From Pedobacter nutrimenti (GTDB lineage: Bacteria > Bacteroidota > Bacteroidia > Sphingobacteriales > Sphingobacteriaceae): a stretch of DNA of 64,000 bases. The stretch covers positions 62,001-126,000 of the forward strand of contig NZ_QKLU01000004.1 of NCBI RefSeq assembly GCF_003208655.1, given 5' to 3'. Position 1 is the first letter of the stretch. Each line of letters starts with the position of its first letter. The notes under the pieces were generated by a model that worked only from the letters and a program-made list of their open reading frames with translations, was not told the DNA's origin and did not search any database. Below, piece by piece: positions 34,934-45,453 of the stretch. A program made the translations under genes and the position numbers.

Positions 34934-36409
34934 CTAAACTCTATTCTTTCTCCAGTTGCTTCCAGCATCAGTTACCATTTTTTCTGCCGCTCCCTTTTTA
35001 TCTTTAAGAACCGACAGCGCAGCAACAGCAGCAATAAAAGCCTCTTCTTCATGCTGGTCGTTCAGTACCTCGGCAGTAAAATACTTGTTCACAAAATGCG
35101 TATCAAACTGCCCGGAAACAAAACGGTCATGCAACATGACAAATTTACCAAAGCCAAGGGTGCTTTGTATTCCTGTAATGTCATATTCTTCAATCGCCCG
35201 GATCATTCTGGAAATTGCCTCCGTTCTATCCTTACCATATGTAATCAATTTAGCGATCATAGGATCATAATAAATCGGAATATCCATTCCCTCCTCAAAT
35301 CCATCATCTACCCTTACGCCATTGCCTTTAGGTGTACGGTAAGTAATCAGTTTCCCGATATCAGGAAGAAAATTATTCTTCGGATCCTCTGCATACACCC
35401 TTAATTCTATTGCATGCCCTTTAATTTCAAGTTCTTCCTGCGTATAAGAAAGTGCTTCACCCCTGGCTATTTTAATCTGTTCTTTCACCAGATCCAAACC
35501 CGTAATCAATTCTGTAACAGGATGCTCCACCTGCAATCTTGTATTCATTTCCAGAAAAAAGAAATCAAGATTTTCATCCAGAATAAATTCAACGGTCCCT
35601 GCTCCGGTGTAATTCACCGAGCGCGCCACATCGACTGCACACTTTCCCATTTTATCCCGGATCTGGGGGCTTAGTATACTCGAAGGAGCCTCCTCAATTA
35701 CTTTCTGATGCCTTCTCTGGATAGAGCATTCCCGTTCAAACAAGTGTACAATATGACCGTGGGTATCACCAAGAACCTGTATTTCAATATGTCTTGGAGA
35801 AGTCACATATCTTTCAATAAAAACGGAACCATCACCAAAAGCAGAAGTTGCTTCACTGACAGCGAGCTGCATTTGCTCCTCAAAATCAGCCGGGATTTCG
35901 ACGATACGCATTCCCTTTCCCCCACCCCCTGCAGCAGCCTTGATCAATATCGGAAAACCCACTTCAATAGCTCTTAGTTTGGCCTCTTCAACATTGGTAA
36001 TGGCCTCCTCAGTACCGGGGACCATAGGGATGTTATATTTTAAAGCGGCTGCTTTAGCGGACAATTTATTCCCCATCACCTCCATTGCTTCTGGCTCAGG
36101 ACCTATCAATATAATACCTGCCGACTTGACCAGCCTTGCAAAGGCCGCGTTTTCCGATAAAAACCCATAACCCGGATGTATGGCATCAGCCCCTGTTTTT
36201 TTGCAGGCTTCAATAATTTTTTCTCCCAGTAAATAAGACTGATTAGAAGGAGCCGGACCAATACAGACCGCCTCATCAGCATAACGAACATGTAAAGCTT
36301 CCCGGTCTGCCTCCGAAAAAACGGCAACAGTTTTAATCCCCATTTCTTTTGCAGAACGCATAATCCGTAAAGCAATTTCGCCCCGGTTGGCTACTAAAAT
36401 TTTATTCAT
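34934..36409 (-). CDS. accC: Biotin carboxylase subunit of an acyl-CoA carboxylase
   Basis: The 491-residue ATP-grasp enzyme has MNKILVANRGEIALRIMRSA at the N-terminus, the glycine-rich KAAAGGGGKGMR loop (about 157-168), ERECSIQRRHQKVIEEAPS (about 230-248) and FLEMNTRLQVEHPVTE (about 285-300). It carboxylates biotin on a carrier protein using ATP and bicarbonate. The biotin carrier and carboxyltransferase genes are absent here, so it may serve acetyl-, propionyl- or methylcrotonyl-CoA carboxylase. It is about 40 residues longer at the C-terminus than the E. coli AccC. Confidence 0.9.
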   Translation of the reverse strand: MNKILVANRGEIALRIMRSAKEMGIKTVAVFSEADREALHVRYADEAVCIGPAPSNQSYLLGEKIIEACKKTGADAIHPGYGFLSENAAFARLVKSAGIILIGPEPEAMEVMGNKLSAKAAALKYNIPMVPGTEEAITNVEEAKLRAIEVGFPILIKAAAGGGGKGMRIVEIPADFEEQMQLAVSEATSAFGDGSVFIERYVTSPRHIEIQVLGDTHGHIVHLFERECSIQRRHQKVIEEAPSSILSPQIRDKMGKCAVDVARSVNYTGAGTVEFILDENLDFFFLEMNTRLQVEHPVTELITGLDLVKEQIKIARGEALSYTQEELEIKGHAIELRVYAEDPKNNFLPDIGKLITYRTPKGNGVRVDDGFEEGMDIPIYYDPMIAKLITYGKDRTEAISRMIRAIEEYDITGIQSTLGFGKFVMLHDRFVSGQFDTHFVNKYFTAEVLNDQHEEEAFIAAVAALSVLKDKKGAAEKMVTDAGSNWRKNRV

Positions 36410-36454
36410 CTGTTTATATTTATGGTTATTCTTTGTCAGAAAGATCCTTTAGGT

Positions 36455-37474
36455 TTAAAGCTTTATATTTAAAAGGATTTCCACTGCCTGGTCAATCTGA
36501 GCAGAAGAAACATCCAAATGAGTTACAAATCTAATCGTTTTCGGACCAGTAGTGTTACAGCCTATTCCATTTTTCTCTAACAACCTGACGATCTGCTGTG
36601 CATCAAAATCTTGTTGAACCGTAAATATAACGATATTGGTCTCTACGGGCATAACTGATTCTACATAACTCAACCTGCTCAGGGCGGTCCCCAGTTTTTT
36701 TGCATGCAGATGATCCTGGGCCAGTCTTTCTACATGGTGGTCAAGCGCATATATCCCGGCAGCCGCTAAAAATCCTGCCTGCCTCATTCCTCCGCCAAAT
36801 ACTTTTCTGATTTTTCTCGCCTGTTGAATCATACCCTTTGAACCCAACAAAACAGAACCTACCGGGGCACCAAGTCCTTTAGACAAACAAACCGAAATCC
36901 CATCGAAATAACGACCATAATCTGCTGCGCGCTCACCTGTTGACACCAATGCATTAAAAATCCGTGCCCCGTCCAAATGCAATTTTAACCCCTTTTGTTG
37001 GCACAAATCATAAATCGGCTCAATCTGCTCAAGACGATAGCAAGCCCCTCCTCCCTTATTTACTGTATTTTCAAGAACAACAAGGCTGGACTGAGGGTAG
37101 TGAATATTTTCTTCGTTGATTTCAGCGGCTATCATTTCAGCACTCACAATACCCCGGGGACCATTTAGCAACCGGACAGAGGCCAGAGAATGATAAGCTA
37201 TACCCCCACCTTCATAACGGTAAACATGCGCCGTCTGGTCACAAATCACCTCGTCCATAGGTTTGGTAAAACACTTTATAGCAAGTTGATTGGTCATTGT
37301 TCCGGAAGGACAAAACAAGCCGGCCTCCATATCAAACATTTCTGCAAGCTTATGCTCCAGAGCAGAAACCGTTTCATCCTCCCCAAATACATCATCTCCA
37401 ACTTTTGCCTTCATCATTGCTTCCAGCATGCCTTCTGTAGGCCTGGTTACTGTATCACTTCTAAAATCTATCAT
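36455..37474 (-). CDS. ltaE: Threonine aldolase-family PLP enzyme
   Basis: The 339-residue fold-type I PLP enzyme opens with IDFRSDTVTRPTEGML. It carries FCPSGTMTNQLA (about 54-65), HLDGARIFNA (about 165-174), and the PLP lysine in SVCLSKGLGAPVGS (Lys at about 199). This matches low-specificity L-threonine aldolase, which splits threonine or allo-threonine to glycine and acetaldehyde. Closely related beta-eliminating lyases share these motifs. It lies upstream of accC on the same strand with a 45-bp gap. Confidence 0.88.
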   Translation of the reverse strand: MIDFRSDTVTRPTEGMLEAMMKAKVGDDVFGEDETVSALEHKLAEMFDMEAGLFCPSGTMTNQLAIKCFTKPMDEVICDQTAHVYRYEGGGIAYHSLASVRLLNGPRGIVSAEMIAAEINEENIHYPQSSLVVLENTVNKGGGACYRLEQIEPIYDLCQQKGLKLHLDGARIFNALVSTGERAADYGRYFDGISVCLSKGLGAPVGSVLLGSKGMIQQARKIRKVFGGGMRQAGFLAAAGIYALDHHVERLAQDHLHAKKLGTALSRLSYVESVMPVETNIVIFTVQQDFDAQQIVRLLEKNGIGCNTTGPKTIRFVTHLDVSSAQIDQAVEILLNIKL

Positions 37475-38188
37475 GACTTACCGTTATTTTGTTGCCTCTA
37501 TTTCTTCAATAAAACCGAAGAAACATTTATTTTAAACCTTTTAAATTCACCAACTCAGAGATGAGTTGATTTTTTGTTCTAAATATGCTTTAAATTTTTT
37601 GATGCATCAACAGAAACCTTCAGTTCGTACGTTCTTTTTCATTTCCTTTTTTTCTTTTTTTCAAACATGTCTTTTTTTTAAAAAAACAGGATATAATTTC
37701 AATGACTCCCTGAAGTTTTAATCTCAATTAAAAGCTTTCTCTTAACAAAAAGCAGCACTTGCTTTGATATTTTTACACACCTTGAACCAAAAAACTAAAT
37801 CAACACCTTAACCACTATATAACAGCACATTATAAATAAAAAAAACATCAAAAACCAGTCGTCATTCAGGTCAAAAAAACAGAAATGATTTCTAAAAATT
37901 TGGAATTCAAAATAACAAATGTAATTTAGGCTTAGTGTTTTTTTAACAATATCTTAATTTTGAACTTTTAGACTGTTGGAAACCTTCTTTTTTAGCCTGT
38001 AAAATCAGGGTAAAAAAAGCAATTCAGTAGATTAAAATTTCATAATGGGAAGAGCAACCATAAAAAATTATAAATTAAATAATGAGTCGTCAGAAGGTCT
38101 CATTAAAGTTAAAAATTGTAGTCAATGAAAAAAAATCAAGCAAAAGTGTTAGGAAGTTTTACTTTTATCACCAAAAATTTAAGTTAAG
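37475..38188. other. Long AT-rich intergenic region
   Basis: About 710 bp without a convincing gene between two divergent genes. It is visibly richer in A and T than its flanks, with several A- or T-runs. A promoter candidate is listed separately. A 27-codon ORF (38045-38128) has no recognisable sequence. I see no tRNA, attachment site or clear inverted repeat. Confidence 0.6.
37932..37962 (+). promoter_or_regulatory. Promoter candidate for the BadF-type kinase gene
   Basis: TTAG (37932-37935, one mismatch to TTTG) is followed after 19 nt by a perfect TAATTTTG (37955-37962). It would give a leader of about 220 nt before the start at 38189. Confidence 0.45.
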
Positions 38189-39052
38189 ATGATAGTTATT
38201 GCAGATGGTGGTTCAACTAAAACCAATTGGTGTTTAATAAATGAAGCGGGCAGAAAAATTCATTTTAACACAGAGGGCTATAATCCTTATTTTTCCAGTA
38301 CAGACTACATAGTAGATTCTTTAAGAAAAACTCTTCCAGATCATATAGAAGCTGAAAAGCTAACTGAAGTTTATTATTATGGTGCAGGCTGCTCCACAGA
38401 TGCCAATAAAAAAATTGTAGCAGATGCCATGCAGCAAATTTTCCCCAATGCAGAAATCAATATAGGTCATGACCTGCTTGCTTCCTGCAGGGCATTACTT
38501 GGTGATGAAGAAGGATTCGCTGCTATTCTTGGCACAGGAACCAACACCTGCTTATATGATGGTTCTGAAATTTCCCTGAATATTGATTCCTTAGGTTATT
38601 TCCTTGGAGATGAGGGCAGCGGATGTTTTATTGGAAAACGCATCCTGAGTGACTACATGAAAGGTTATATGCCTAAAGGCCTCAGAGAAAGTTTTTACGA
38701 TAACTTTGCATTAACGAACGAAGATATATTTGACCACATTTACAACAAACCACTTCCAAATCGCTTTTGTGCCGGTTTTAGTAAATTTTTATACGATTAC
38801 AAAGACAATTACGAGGATTATACTTTCGCCACGATAGAATATGCTTTTACCGCATTTTTTGAAAACCTGGTCATCCATTATCCGAATTACAAATCTTATA
38901 AACTGAATTGTGTAGGTTCTGTTGGGTACAGTTTCAGGGACATCTTAAGTATTGTTGCAGACAGATACGAAATGGGCGTGGGTAAAATTATCCGTTCTCC
39001 TATAGATGACCTTGTGGACTACCACTTGAAAAAGAATGCAGCCAAAGCATAA
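38189..39052 (+). CDS. BadF/BadG-type sugar kinase, probable N-acetylglucosamine kinase
   Basis: The 287-residue ASKHA-fold protein has a complete phosphate-1 loop (ADGGSTKTNW, residues 5-14), a candidate catalytic Asp in IGHDLLAS, the phosphate-2 loop ILGTGTNTCLYDG and GDEGSGCFIGKR. These are the hallmarks of the BadF/N-acetylglucosamine kinase family, so the likely reaction is ATP-dependent phosphorylation of an amino sugar. The sugar is inferred from family naming, not shown. A long AT-rich leader precedes it and a strong terminator follows. A diverged paralogue lies at 40911. Confidence 0.8.
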   Translation: MIVIADGGSTKTNWCLINEAGRKIHFNTEGYNPYFSSTDYIVDSLRKTLPDHIEAEKLTEVYYYGAGCSTDANKKIVADAMQQIFPNAEINIGHDLLASCRALLGDEEGFAAILGTGTNTCLYDGSEISLNIDSLGYFLGDEGSGCFIGKRILSDYMKGYMPKGLRESFYDNFALTNEDIFDHIYNKPLPNRFCAGFSKFLYDYKDNYEDYTFATIEYAFTAFFENLVIHYPNYKSYKLNCVGSVGYSFRDILSIVADRYEMGVGKIIRSPIDDLVDYHLKKNAAKA

Positions 39053-39088
39053 AAAAATCCCCGGTCTGAACATCAGCCGGGGATTTTT
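39053..39088. terminator. Bidirectional intrinsic terminator
   Basis: AAAAATCCCCGG (39053-39064) pairs with CCGGGGATTTTT (39077-39088), with A- and T-runs on both sides, so it can stop the kinase and the convergent regulator gene. Confidence 0.88.
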
Positions 39089-39109
39089 CTTTTATCTCTA
39101 CTAAGATAT

Positions 39110-39799
39110 TTAAAAAGATATTTCCTTTCCAAATAATTTGGCATACTTCCTTCTGTCAAACTTATAAAGTGTAGCAGCTCGGAAAGAAACGCCTTTTTGT
39201 TTCTCATCCAACTCCTTTAACACGCCAAAACTGAGCATTTTTTTTCTAAAATTTCTCTTATCCAGCTTTTTACCCATAATCAGCTCATATACATTTTGTA
39301 ACTGGGTTAAAGTAAATTTTTCTGGCAAAAGCTCAAAAGCAATCGGCTGGTGTTTTATTCGCCGTTTAATCTTCTCGAGCCCTTTTTCAAAAATCATCTG
39401 GTGGTCAAAGGCCAGCTTTGGTAAATCACTAATGTTTTTCCAGAAAGCTTTTTTGGCATAACTGGTAATTGGTTTTAAAGCCTTATCACCGCCCAGACGC
39501 AGCAGCGCATAATAAGCAATACTGATTACCCTGCCCTGCGGGTGCCGGTCTACATTTCCAAAAGTATAAAACTGCTCCATAAAGATATCCCCAAGTCCGG
39601 TCAGTTCTTTGAGAATCCTTAGCGCACTCTGGTCCAGGCTTTCATCTACCCTAACCAGATTTCCAGGTAAAGCACACCAGTCCTTAAATGGTTCTTCATT
39701 TCTTTCGATCAGCAGAACTTTTAACTCTCCCTCATCAAATCCGAATACAACACAATCAATAGAGAAGGTTGAATTAAACTGTGGTAAAACTTCTTTCAA
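39110..39799 (-). CDS. Nudix-fold transcriptional regulator (NrtR/AraR-like)
   Basis: The 229-residue protein has an N-terminal Nudix domain (about 10-140) and a C-terminal winged-helix region (about 160-225, with FTLTQLQNVYELIMGKKLDK and KRNFRKKMLSFGVL). The Nudix box is degenerate: around residues 46-69 the usual REUXEE core reads RILKEL, so most catalytic glutamates are gone. That pattern is typical of Nudix-related regulators that bind a sugar or nucleotide effector. It is divergent from pfkA across 118 bp holding a palindrome. I infer that it controls the pfkA operon. Confidence 0.8.
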   Translation of the reverse strand: MKEVLPQFNSTFSIDCVVFGFDEGELKVLLIERNEEPFKDWCALPGNLVRVDESLDQSALRILKELTGLGDIFMEQFYTFGNVDRHPQGRVISIAYYALLRLGGDKALKPITSYAKKAFWKNISDLPKLAFDHQMIFEKGLEKIKRRIKHQPIAFELLPEKFTLTQLQNVYELIMGKKLDKRNFRKKMLSFGVLKELDEKQKGVSFRAATLYKFDRRKYAKLFGKEISF

Positions 39800-39877
39800 A
39801 CCATTAAATTTTTAAATACTAGAGCAAATAAATGTACTTGACGCAATATTACATAAAAAAAATAAAAATAAATTACT

Positions 39878-39904
39878 TAGTGTAGTAAATACACACTATA
39901 TTCG
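39878..39904 (+). promoter_or_regulatory. Operator-like palindrome overlapping the pfkA promoter
   Basis: TAGTGT (39878-39883) and ACACTA (39893-39898) form a 6-bp inverted repeat with 9-bp spacing; a nested GTGTA-N5-TACAC is also present. The -7 box candidate TATATTCG (39897-39904, one mismatch) begins at its edge. A bound repressor would block RNA polymerase. Confidence 0.5.
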
Positions 39905-39917
39905 TACTATAATTAAT

Positions 39918-40904
39918 ATGAAACCAAATATAAAAAATATCGCAGTACTAACTTCCGGCGGAGACGCTCCGGGAATGAATGCTTGTATCAGGGCTGTTGT
40001 TCGGACCGGCATATACAATGGTATTAATATGTTTGGTGTTTTGCAAGGATATCAGGGATTAATAAATAATAATATTATTCCAATGGATGCCCGTTCTGTA
40101 AGCAACATCATTCATCTGGGGGGTACAATTTTAAAGACAGCCCGTTGTTTAGAATTTAAGACAGATGAAGGTATGGAAATTGCCTACCAGAACCTGAAAG
40201 CCAGAGATATTGATGGATTAATTGTTATTGGAGGTGATGGTACCTTTACAGGGGCCCGTAACTTTTCCAATAAATATAACATTAGGGTAATGGGTATCCC
40301 CGGAACGATAGACAATGATCTTTATGGTTCGGATTTCACCCTTGGTTATGACACTGCCATCAACACCGTTATTGAAGCCATTGATAAAATCAGAGATACA
40401 GCCGATTCGCATGACAGGTTGTTTTTTATAGAAGTCATGGGCCGGGATTCGGGCTGCATTGCACTAAGAAGTGCGGTCGCAAGTGGAGCAGAAGCTGTTC
40501 TGTTGCCAGAGCGCCATACAAGCATTGATGAGCTTGTTTCCCAGCTCGCTTCCGGAGCAAGCACTAAAAAATCATCCAGTATCGTTATTGTTTCTGAAGG
40601 CCATAAAGCTGGTGGAGCATATGACATTGCAAAGCAGGTAAAAGAGCAGTTTAATCATTACGATACCAAAGTGACCATACTAGGACATTTACAAAGGGGT
40701 GGAAGCCCAAGCAGTTTTGACAGGATTTTGGGTAGCCGGTTGGGTTTTGCTGCTGTAAATGAAATGTTGCAAGGCACCAGTAAAGCCATGGTTGGCCTGC
40801 GAGGTAATGAAATAAAAACAACAGGAATAGATGAAGCCTTATCCAGACATTCTTTTAAGCTGGAAAATGATCTTCTGGAAATGACAAAAGTTTTATCCAT
40901 ATAA
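39918..40904 (+). CDS. pfkA: ATP-dependent 6-phosphofructokinase
   Basis: The 328-residue protein has LTSGGDAPGMNACIRAVVR (11-29), GGDGTFTGA, the catalytic GIPGTIDNDL (about 125-134) and EVMGRDSGCIALR. It phosphorylates fructose 6-phosphate to the 1,6-bisphosphate. The Gly at the GGDGT position fits ATP-using enzymes. It leads an operon with a BadF-type protein (6 bp gap) and gapA (5 bp gap), and its promoter carries a palindrome beside the divergent Nudix-type regulator. Confidence 0.95.
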   Translation: MKPNIKNIAVLTSGGDAPGMNACIRAVVRTGIYNGINMFGVLQGYQGLINNNIIPMDARSVSNIIHLGGTILKTARCLEFKTDEGMEIAYQNLKARDIDGLIVIGGDGTFTGARNFSNKYNIRVMGIPGTIDNDLYGSDFTLGYDTAINTVIEAIDKIRDTADSHDRLFFIEVMGRDSGCIALRSAVASGAEAVLLPERHTSIDELVSQLASGASTKKSSSIVIVSEGHKAGGAYDIAKQVKEQFNHYDTKVTILGHLQRGGSPSSFDRILGSRLGFAAVNEMLQGTSKAMVGLRGNEIKTTGIDEALSRHSFKLENDLLEMTKVLSI

Positions 40905-40910
40905 TTAAAA

Positions 40911-42760
<1,850 letters not shown>

Positions 42761-42792
42761 AACCCGTTCATACAGGTTTATATTTGGTTAGA

Positions 42793-42833
42793 AAAGGGAT
42801 GTGTCTGGATGGAACATCCCTTTCTTTATTTTT
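42793..42833. terminator. Intrinsic terminator after gapA
   Basis: AAAGGGATGT (42793-42802) pairs with ACATCCCTTT (42814-42823), followed by CTTTATTTTT. It can also serve the convergent ankyrin operon. Confidence 0.85.
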
Positions 42834-42859
42834 AAGACCGATCAAACACTTAGCAAGAG

Positions 42860-44209
42860 CTATCCAGCCAGGATTTTCACCTTTTCCGCATCAAATTCCT
42901 CTTTGGACAGGATGCCGGCGTCCATCAGCTCTTTTAAATCCATTAAGGCTTGTTTTTTAGCGCCCATATCCATTGAAGTGGTATTTTGCACCTTAACCTC
43001 TTCCCTTGTCACTACCGGTTTTACTGTGGTCCCGGCAGGACCAGATCCGATCAGCAACGCCGTAATCTCATTAAAACCTTTAATATTGGAATAATCTATG
43101 GCCTTTTGCTCTTTGACATTCACGATCGTGGTGTCTGCCCCCGCTTCAAGTAAAGCTTTCAGCACATCCTTTTTACCATTGGCAGCGGCATAGTGTAATG
43201 GCGTATTGCCCGATTCATCCTGGATATCGATATCTGCCCCTTTTTCTAAAAGTAAACGAAGCATACTCAAGTGCCCGTTTTTAACAGCGACATGCAATAA
43301 ACTTTCTCCGCCCGCTGTATGCCGACCGCCCAGACTGTATTCACTATCCATAGAAAGGCCGGTTGCCGTTTCCACCCAGTCCAAATAAGAACCCATGGCA
43401 TCGGTCTCCCCTGAAGAAGGTTTGCTGTAATTGACATCCAGTCCGTTTTCCAGGAATAAGCTGACCATTTCCTTCTGGTTATTTGCGCAGGCATACCAGA
43501 TGGCGGAAACGCCATTCTTTGCAGAAGCAAAGACATCAGCCCCCAGGTCAATAAGCAATTTTGTAATGGCCCTGTTGGTATCATAACAGGCCAGTAACAA
43601 AGCGGTTTCTCCGGCATGATTGCTATGGTTCAGATCGGCCCCATTTTCCAGGAGCAATTCAACCATAGGCATATTCTTGGAGCGAACAGCGCACAACAAG
43701 GGGCTTTCGCCCTGTTTATTTGTGGAATTGACATTTGCACCATGCTGCAGCAATAGCTGTACAACATCCTTGTTCCTGCAGGCCGCAGCTAAAAGCAGTG
43801 CTGTCTCTGCTGAATTATTTTCCAGGTCTACCTCAGCTCCCTTTTTTAACAATTCTTCTAAAATTTCCTTTTGACCAGTCTGTGCGGTGAGGTGCAGTAA
43901 ACCATTCCCTTGTTTGTCGTTAATCCGGATACTTGCACCTTGCTCCAGCAAAAAGAGCGCGGTTTGTTTTTGTTTCTGCAGACAGGCAAAAAAGAGCGGT
44001 GTTTCTCCCTGATGATCTTCATGGTTCAGCTCAGCCCCTTGCGCAGCCAGCATTTTCACAATATCCAGATAACCACGGTGTGCGGCATAGTGTAATGCCG
44101 TTCTTCCGCGCTCGTCGGTATATCCAAAATCGACCTCTTTACTGGCCATTAAAATTTCCGCTATTTTCCGGTTGCCGTTTTCACAGGCGATGATAAATGA
44201 CATGGACAT
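42860..44209 (-). CDS. Ankyrin-repeat protein with C-terminal SHOCT-like segment
   Basis: The 449-residue product has about ten ankyrin repeats in two blocks (for example DERGRTALHYAAHRGYLDIV and DESGNTPLHYAAANGKKDVL) flanking a non-canonical stretch near 265-300. The last 40 residues (KKQALMDLKELMDAGILSKE, then EFDAEKVKIL) match a SHOCT motif, a short C-terminal domain linked to oligomerisation. It has no signal peptide, so it is probably cytoplasmic. The start lies 1 bp after the stop of the upstream ankyrin gene, indicating translational coupling. Partner and role unknown. Confidence 0.78.
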   Translation of the reverse strand: MSMSFIIACENGNRKIAEILMASKEVDFGYTDERGRTALHYAAHRGYLDIVKMLAAQGAELNHEDHQGETPLFFACLQKQKQTALFLLEQGASIRINDKQGNGLLHLTAQTGQKEILEELLKKGAEVDLENNSAETALLLAAACRNKDVVQLLLQHGANVNSTNKQGESPLLCAVRSKNMPMVELLLENGADLNHSNHAGETALLLACYDTNRAITKLLIDLGADVFASAKNGVSAIWYACANNQKEMVSLFLENGLDVNYSKPSSGETDAMGSYLDWVETATGLSMDSEYSLGGRHTAGGESLLHVAVKNGHLSMLRLLLEKGADIDIQDESGNTPLHYAAANGKKDVLKALLEAGADTTIVNVKEQKAIDYSNIKGFNEITALLIGSGPAGTTVKPVVTREEVKVQNTTSMDMGAKKQALMDLKELMDAGILSKEEFDAEKVKILAG

Positions 44210-44210
44210 A

Positions 44211-45401
44211 TTATTGCTGCATTAAAAGTTCTACAGTTTTAGATTTTAGATTATCATCAGAAGCCAGATTTAAAGCCGACTGGTCTTTATCATTTTGCAG
44301 GTTCGCATCAGCACCCTGTTCCAGCAGGAATTTCGCCTTGCGGTACAATTCCTTTGCAGCTTCTTTATCATAGTTTACCTGAACTGCACAAACCTTATGC
44401 AACACGGTATTGCCCTGATCGTCCTGTCTGTTGATTTCCACATTGCCCTTTTCAACCACCGTTTTTAAAACATCAAGAGATTTTTCAGCGGCCCAGTCCA
44501 AAACAGACTTTGCTTTACCATAATGATGTGCCGTTTGATAAGGGTCTCCTCCATCTTCCAGTAACCTGGCCAGCAACTTCAATTCCGTTTCTCCGGCCCT
44601 GTTGAGCATCCGCATATACGCTGGCAACAAGGCCTCTCCTTCAGCGCTAGTTGCCTCAAAATCCACTGAACTATACCTGGCTAGTTTTTCGTAAAGTTCC
44701 AGGTTAAACTGATGCACCACGGCAGCATAAAAAGGTGATTTCCCTGCCCTGTCTGAGGCATTTGGATCTGCGCCATTTTCCAGCAGAAAATCAACATAAG
44801 GTTTTTTATTCCTGTCTATAGCCATTTGCAATGGAGTTGTACCCACAATATTCCCCTGATTTACTTCCAGCCCCTGATCAACCAGATATTTCAGGTACTC
44901 CAGACCTTTATCTATGTTTCTCAGGCTAAGGGAATGGTTGTTCACAACCTGATACAGGTAATTTTCCTCTGCATTGTTTTTGTAATCCAGGCTGCAACCA
45001 GCCTGTACCAAACATTTTATAAAACGAAGATCCGTGCCATGTTCAAGGGCAACGCCAAGCAAAGTTTGGTCTTGTACTTCACTGCTGAGGCTTTGGAGTT
45101 TGCCTGTAAATTGTTCCAGAAAAGAAAGGGAATCTTCATCAGCAGCAAGATATTTAAATAAGCTTTCAAAAATACTACCTCTAAAAGAATCGTATTCATA
45201 TATGTCCCTTTCAATAAAACCGTTTTCCATTAAAAGTAAAATAAGCTCGAAGGTTTTACTGCGCACAAGACTGTCCAACACAGCTGTTCTTTCGTAATCC
45301 GATAAATTTTCCGGCAATTGATGACCACTGTTCAACAGCTCCCTGGCCTGCTCGAAATGGCCCTGTTTAAGGGCCTGTATTAAGGAAATTTCCTGCTCCA
45401 T
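44211..45401 (-). CDS. Ankyrin-repeat protein
   Basis: The 396-residue product lacks a signal peptide. Its first 100 residues are helical and poorly conserved, followed by ankyrin repeats of moderate quality (such as IVGTTPLQMAIDRNKKPYVD, DRAGKSPFYAAVVHQFNLEL and DQGNTVLHKVCAVQVNYDKE). The repeats are more degenerate than in the downstream gene. The pair forms a two-gene operon with a 1-bp gap. Function unknown. Confidence 0.75.
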   Translation of the reverse strand: MEQEISLIQALKQGHFEQARELLNSGHQLPENLSDYERTAVLDSLVRSKTFELILLLMENGFIERDIYEYDSFRGSIFESLFKYLAADEDSLSFLEQFTGKLQSLSSEVQDQTLLGVALEHGTDLRFIKCLVQAGCSLDYKNNAEENYLYQVVNNHSLSLRNIDKGLEYLKYLVDQGLEVNQGNIVGTTPLQMAIDRNKKPYVDFLLENGADPNASDRAGKSPFYAAVVHQFNLELYEKLARYSSVDFEATSAEGEALLPAYMRMLNRAGETELKLLARLLEDGGDPYQTAHHYGKAKSVLDWAAEKSLDVLKTVVEKGNVEINRQDDQGNTVLHKVCAVQVNYDKEAAKELYRKAKFLLEQGADANLQNDKDQSALNLASDDNLKSKTVELLMQQ

Positions 45402-45453
45402 AGTTGTTTAAGATGAACGGATATCTTTTCAAAAATCCTGCCATCCTAACTCA

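Noticed and set aside
38045..38128. 27-codon ORF in the long AT-rich spacer
   Set aside because: No composition bias, no nearby ribosome site or box and no structured RNA after it. It is listed only as part of the spacer.
42860..45401. Ankyrin pair as a defence or toxin-immunity system
   Set aside because: No toxin, nuclease, protease or secretion gene is adjacent and there are no transfer signs around it.
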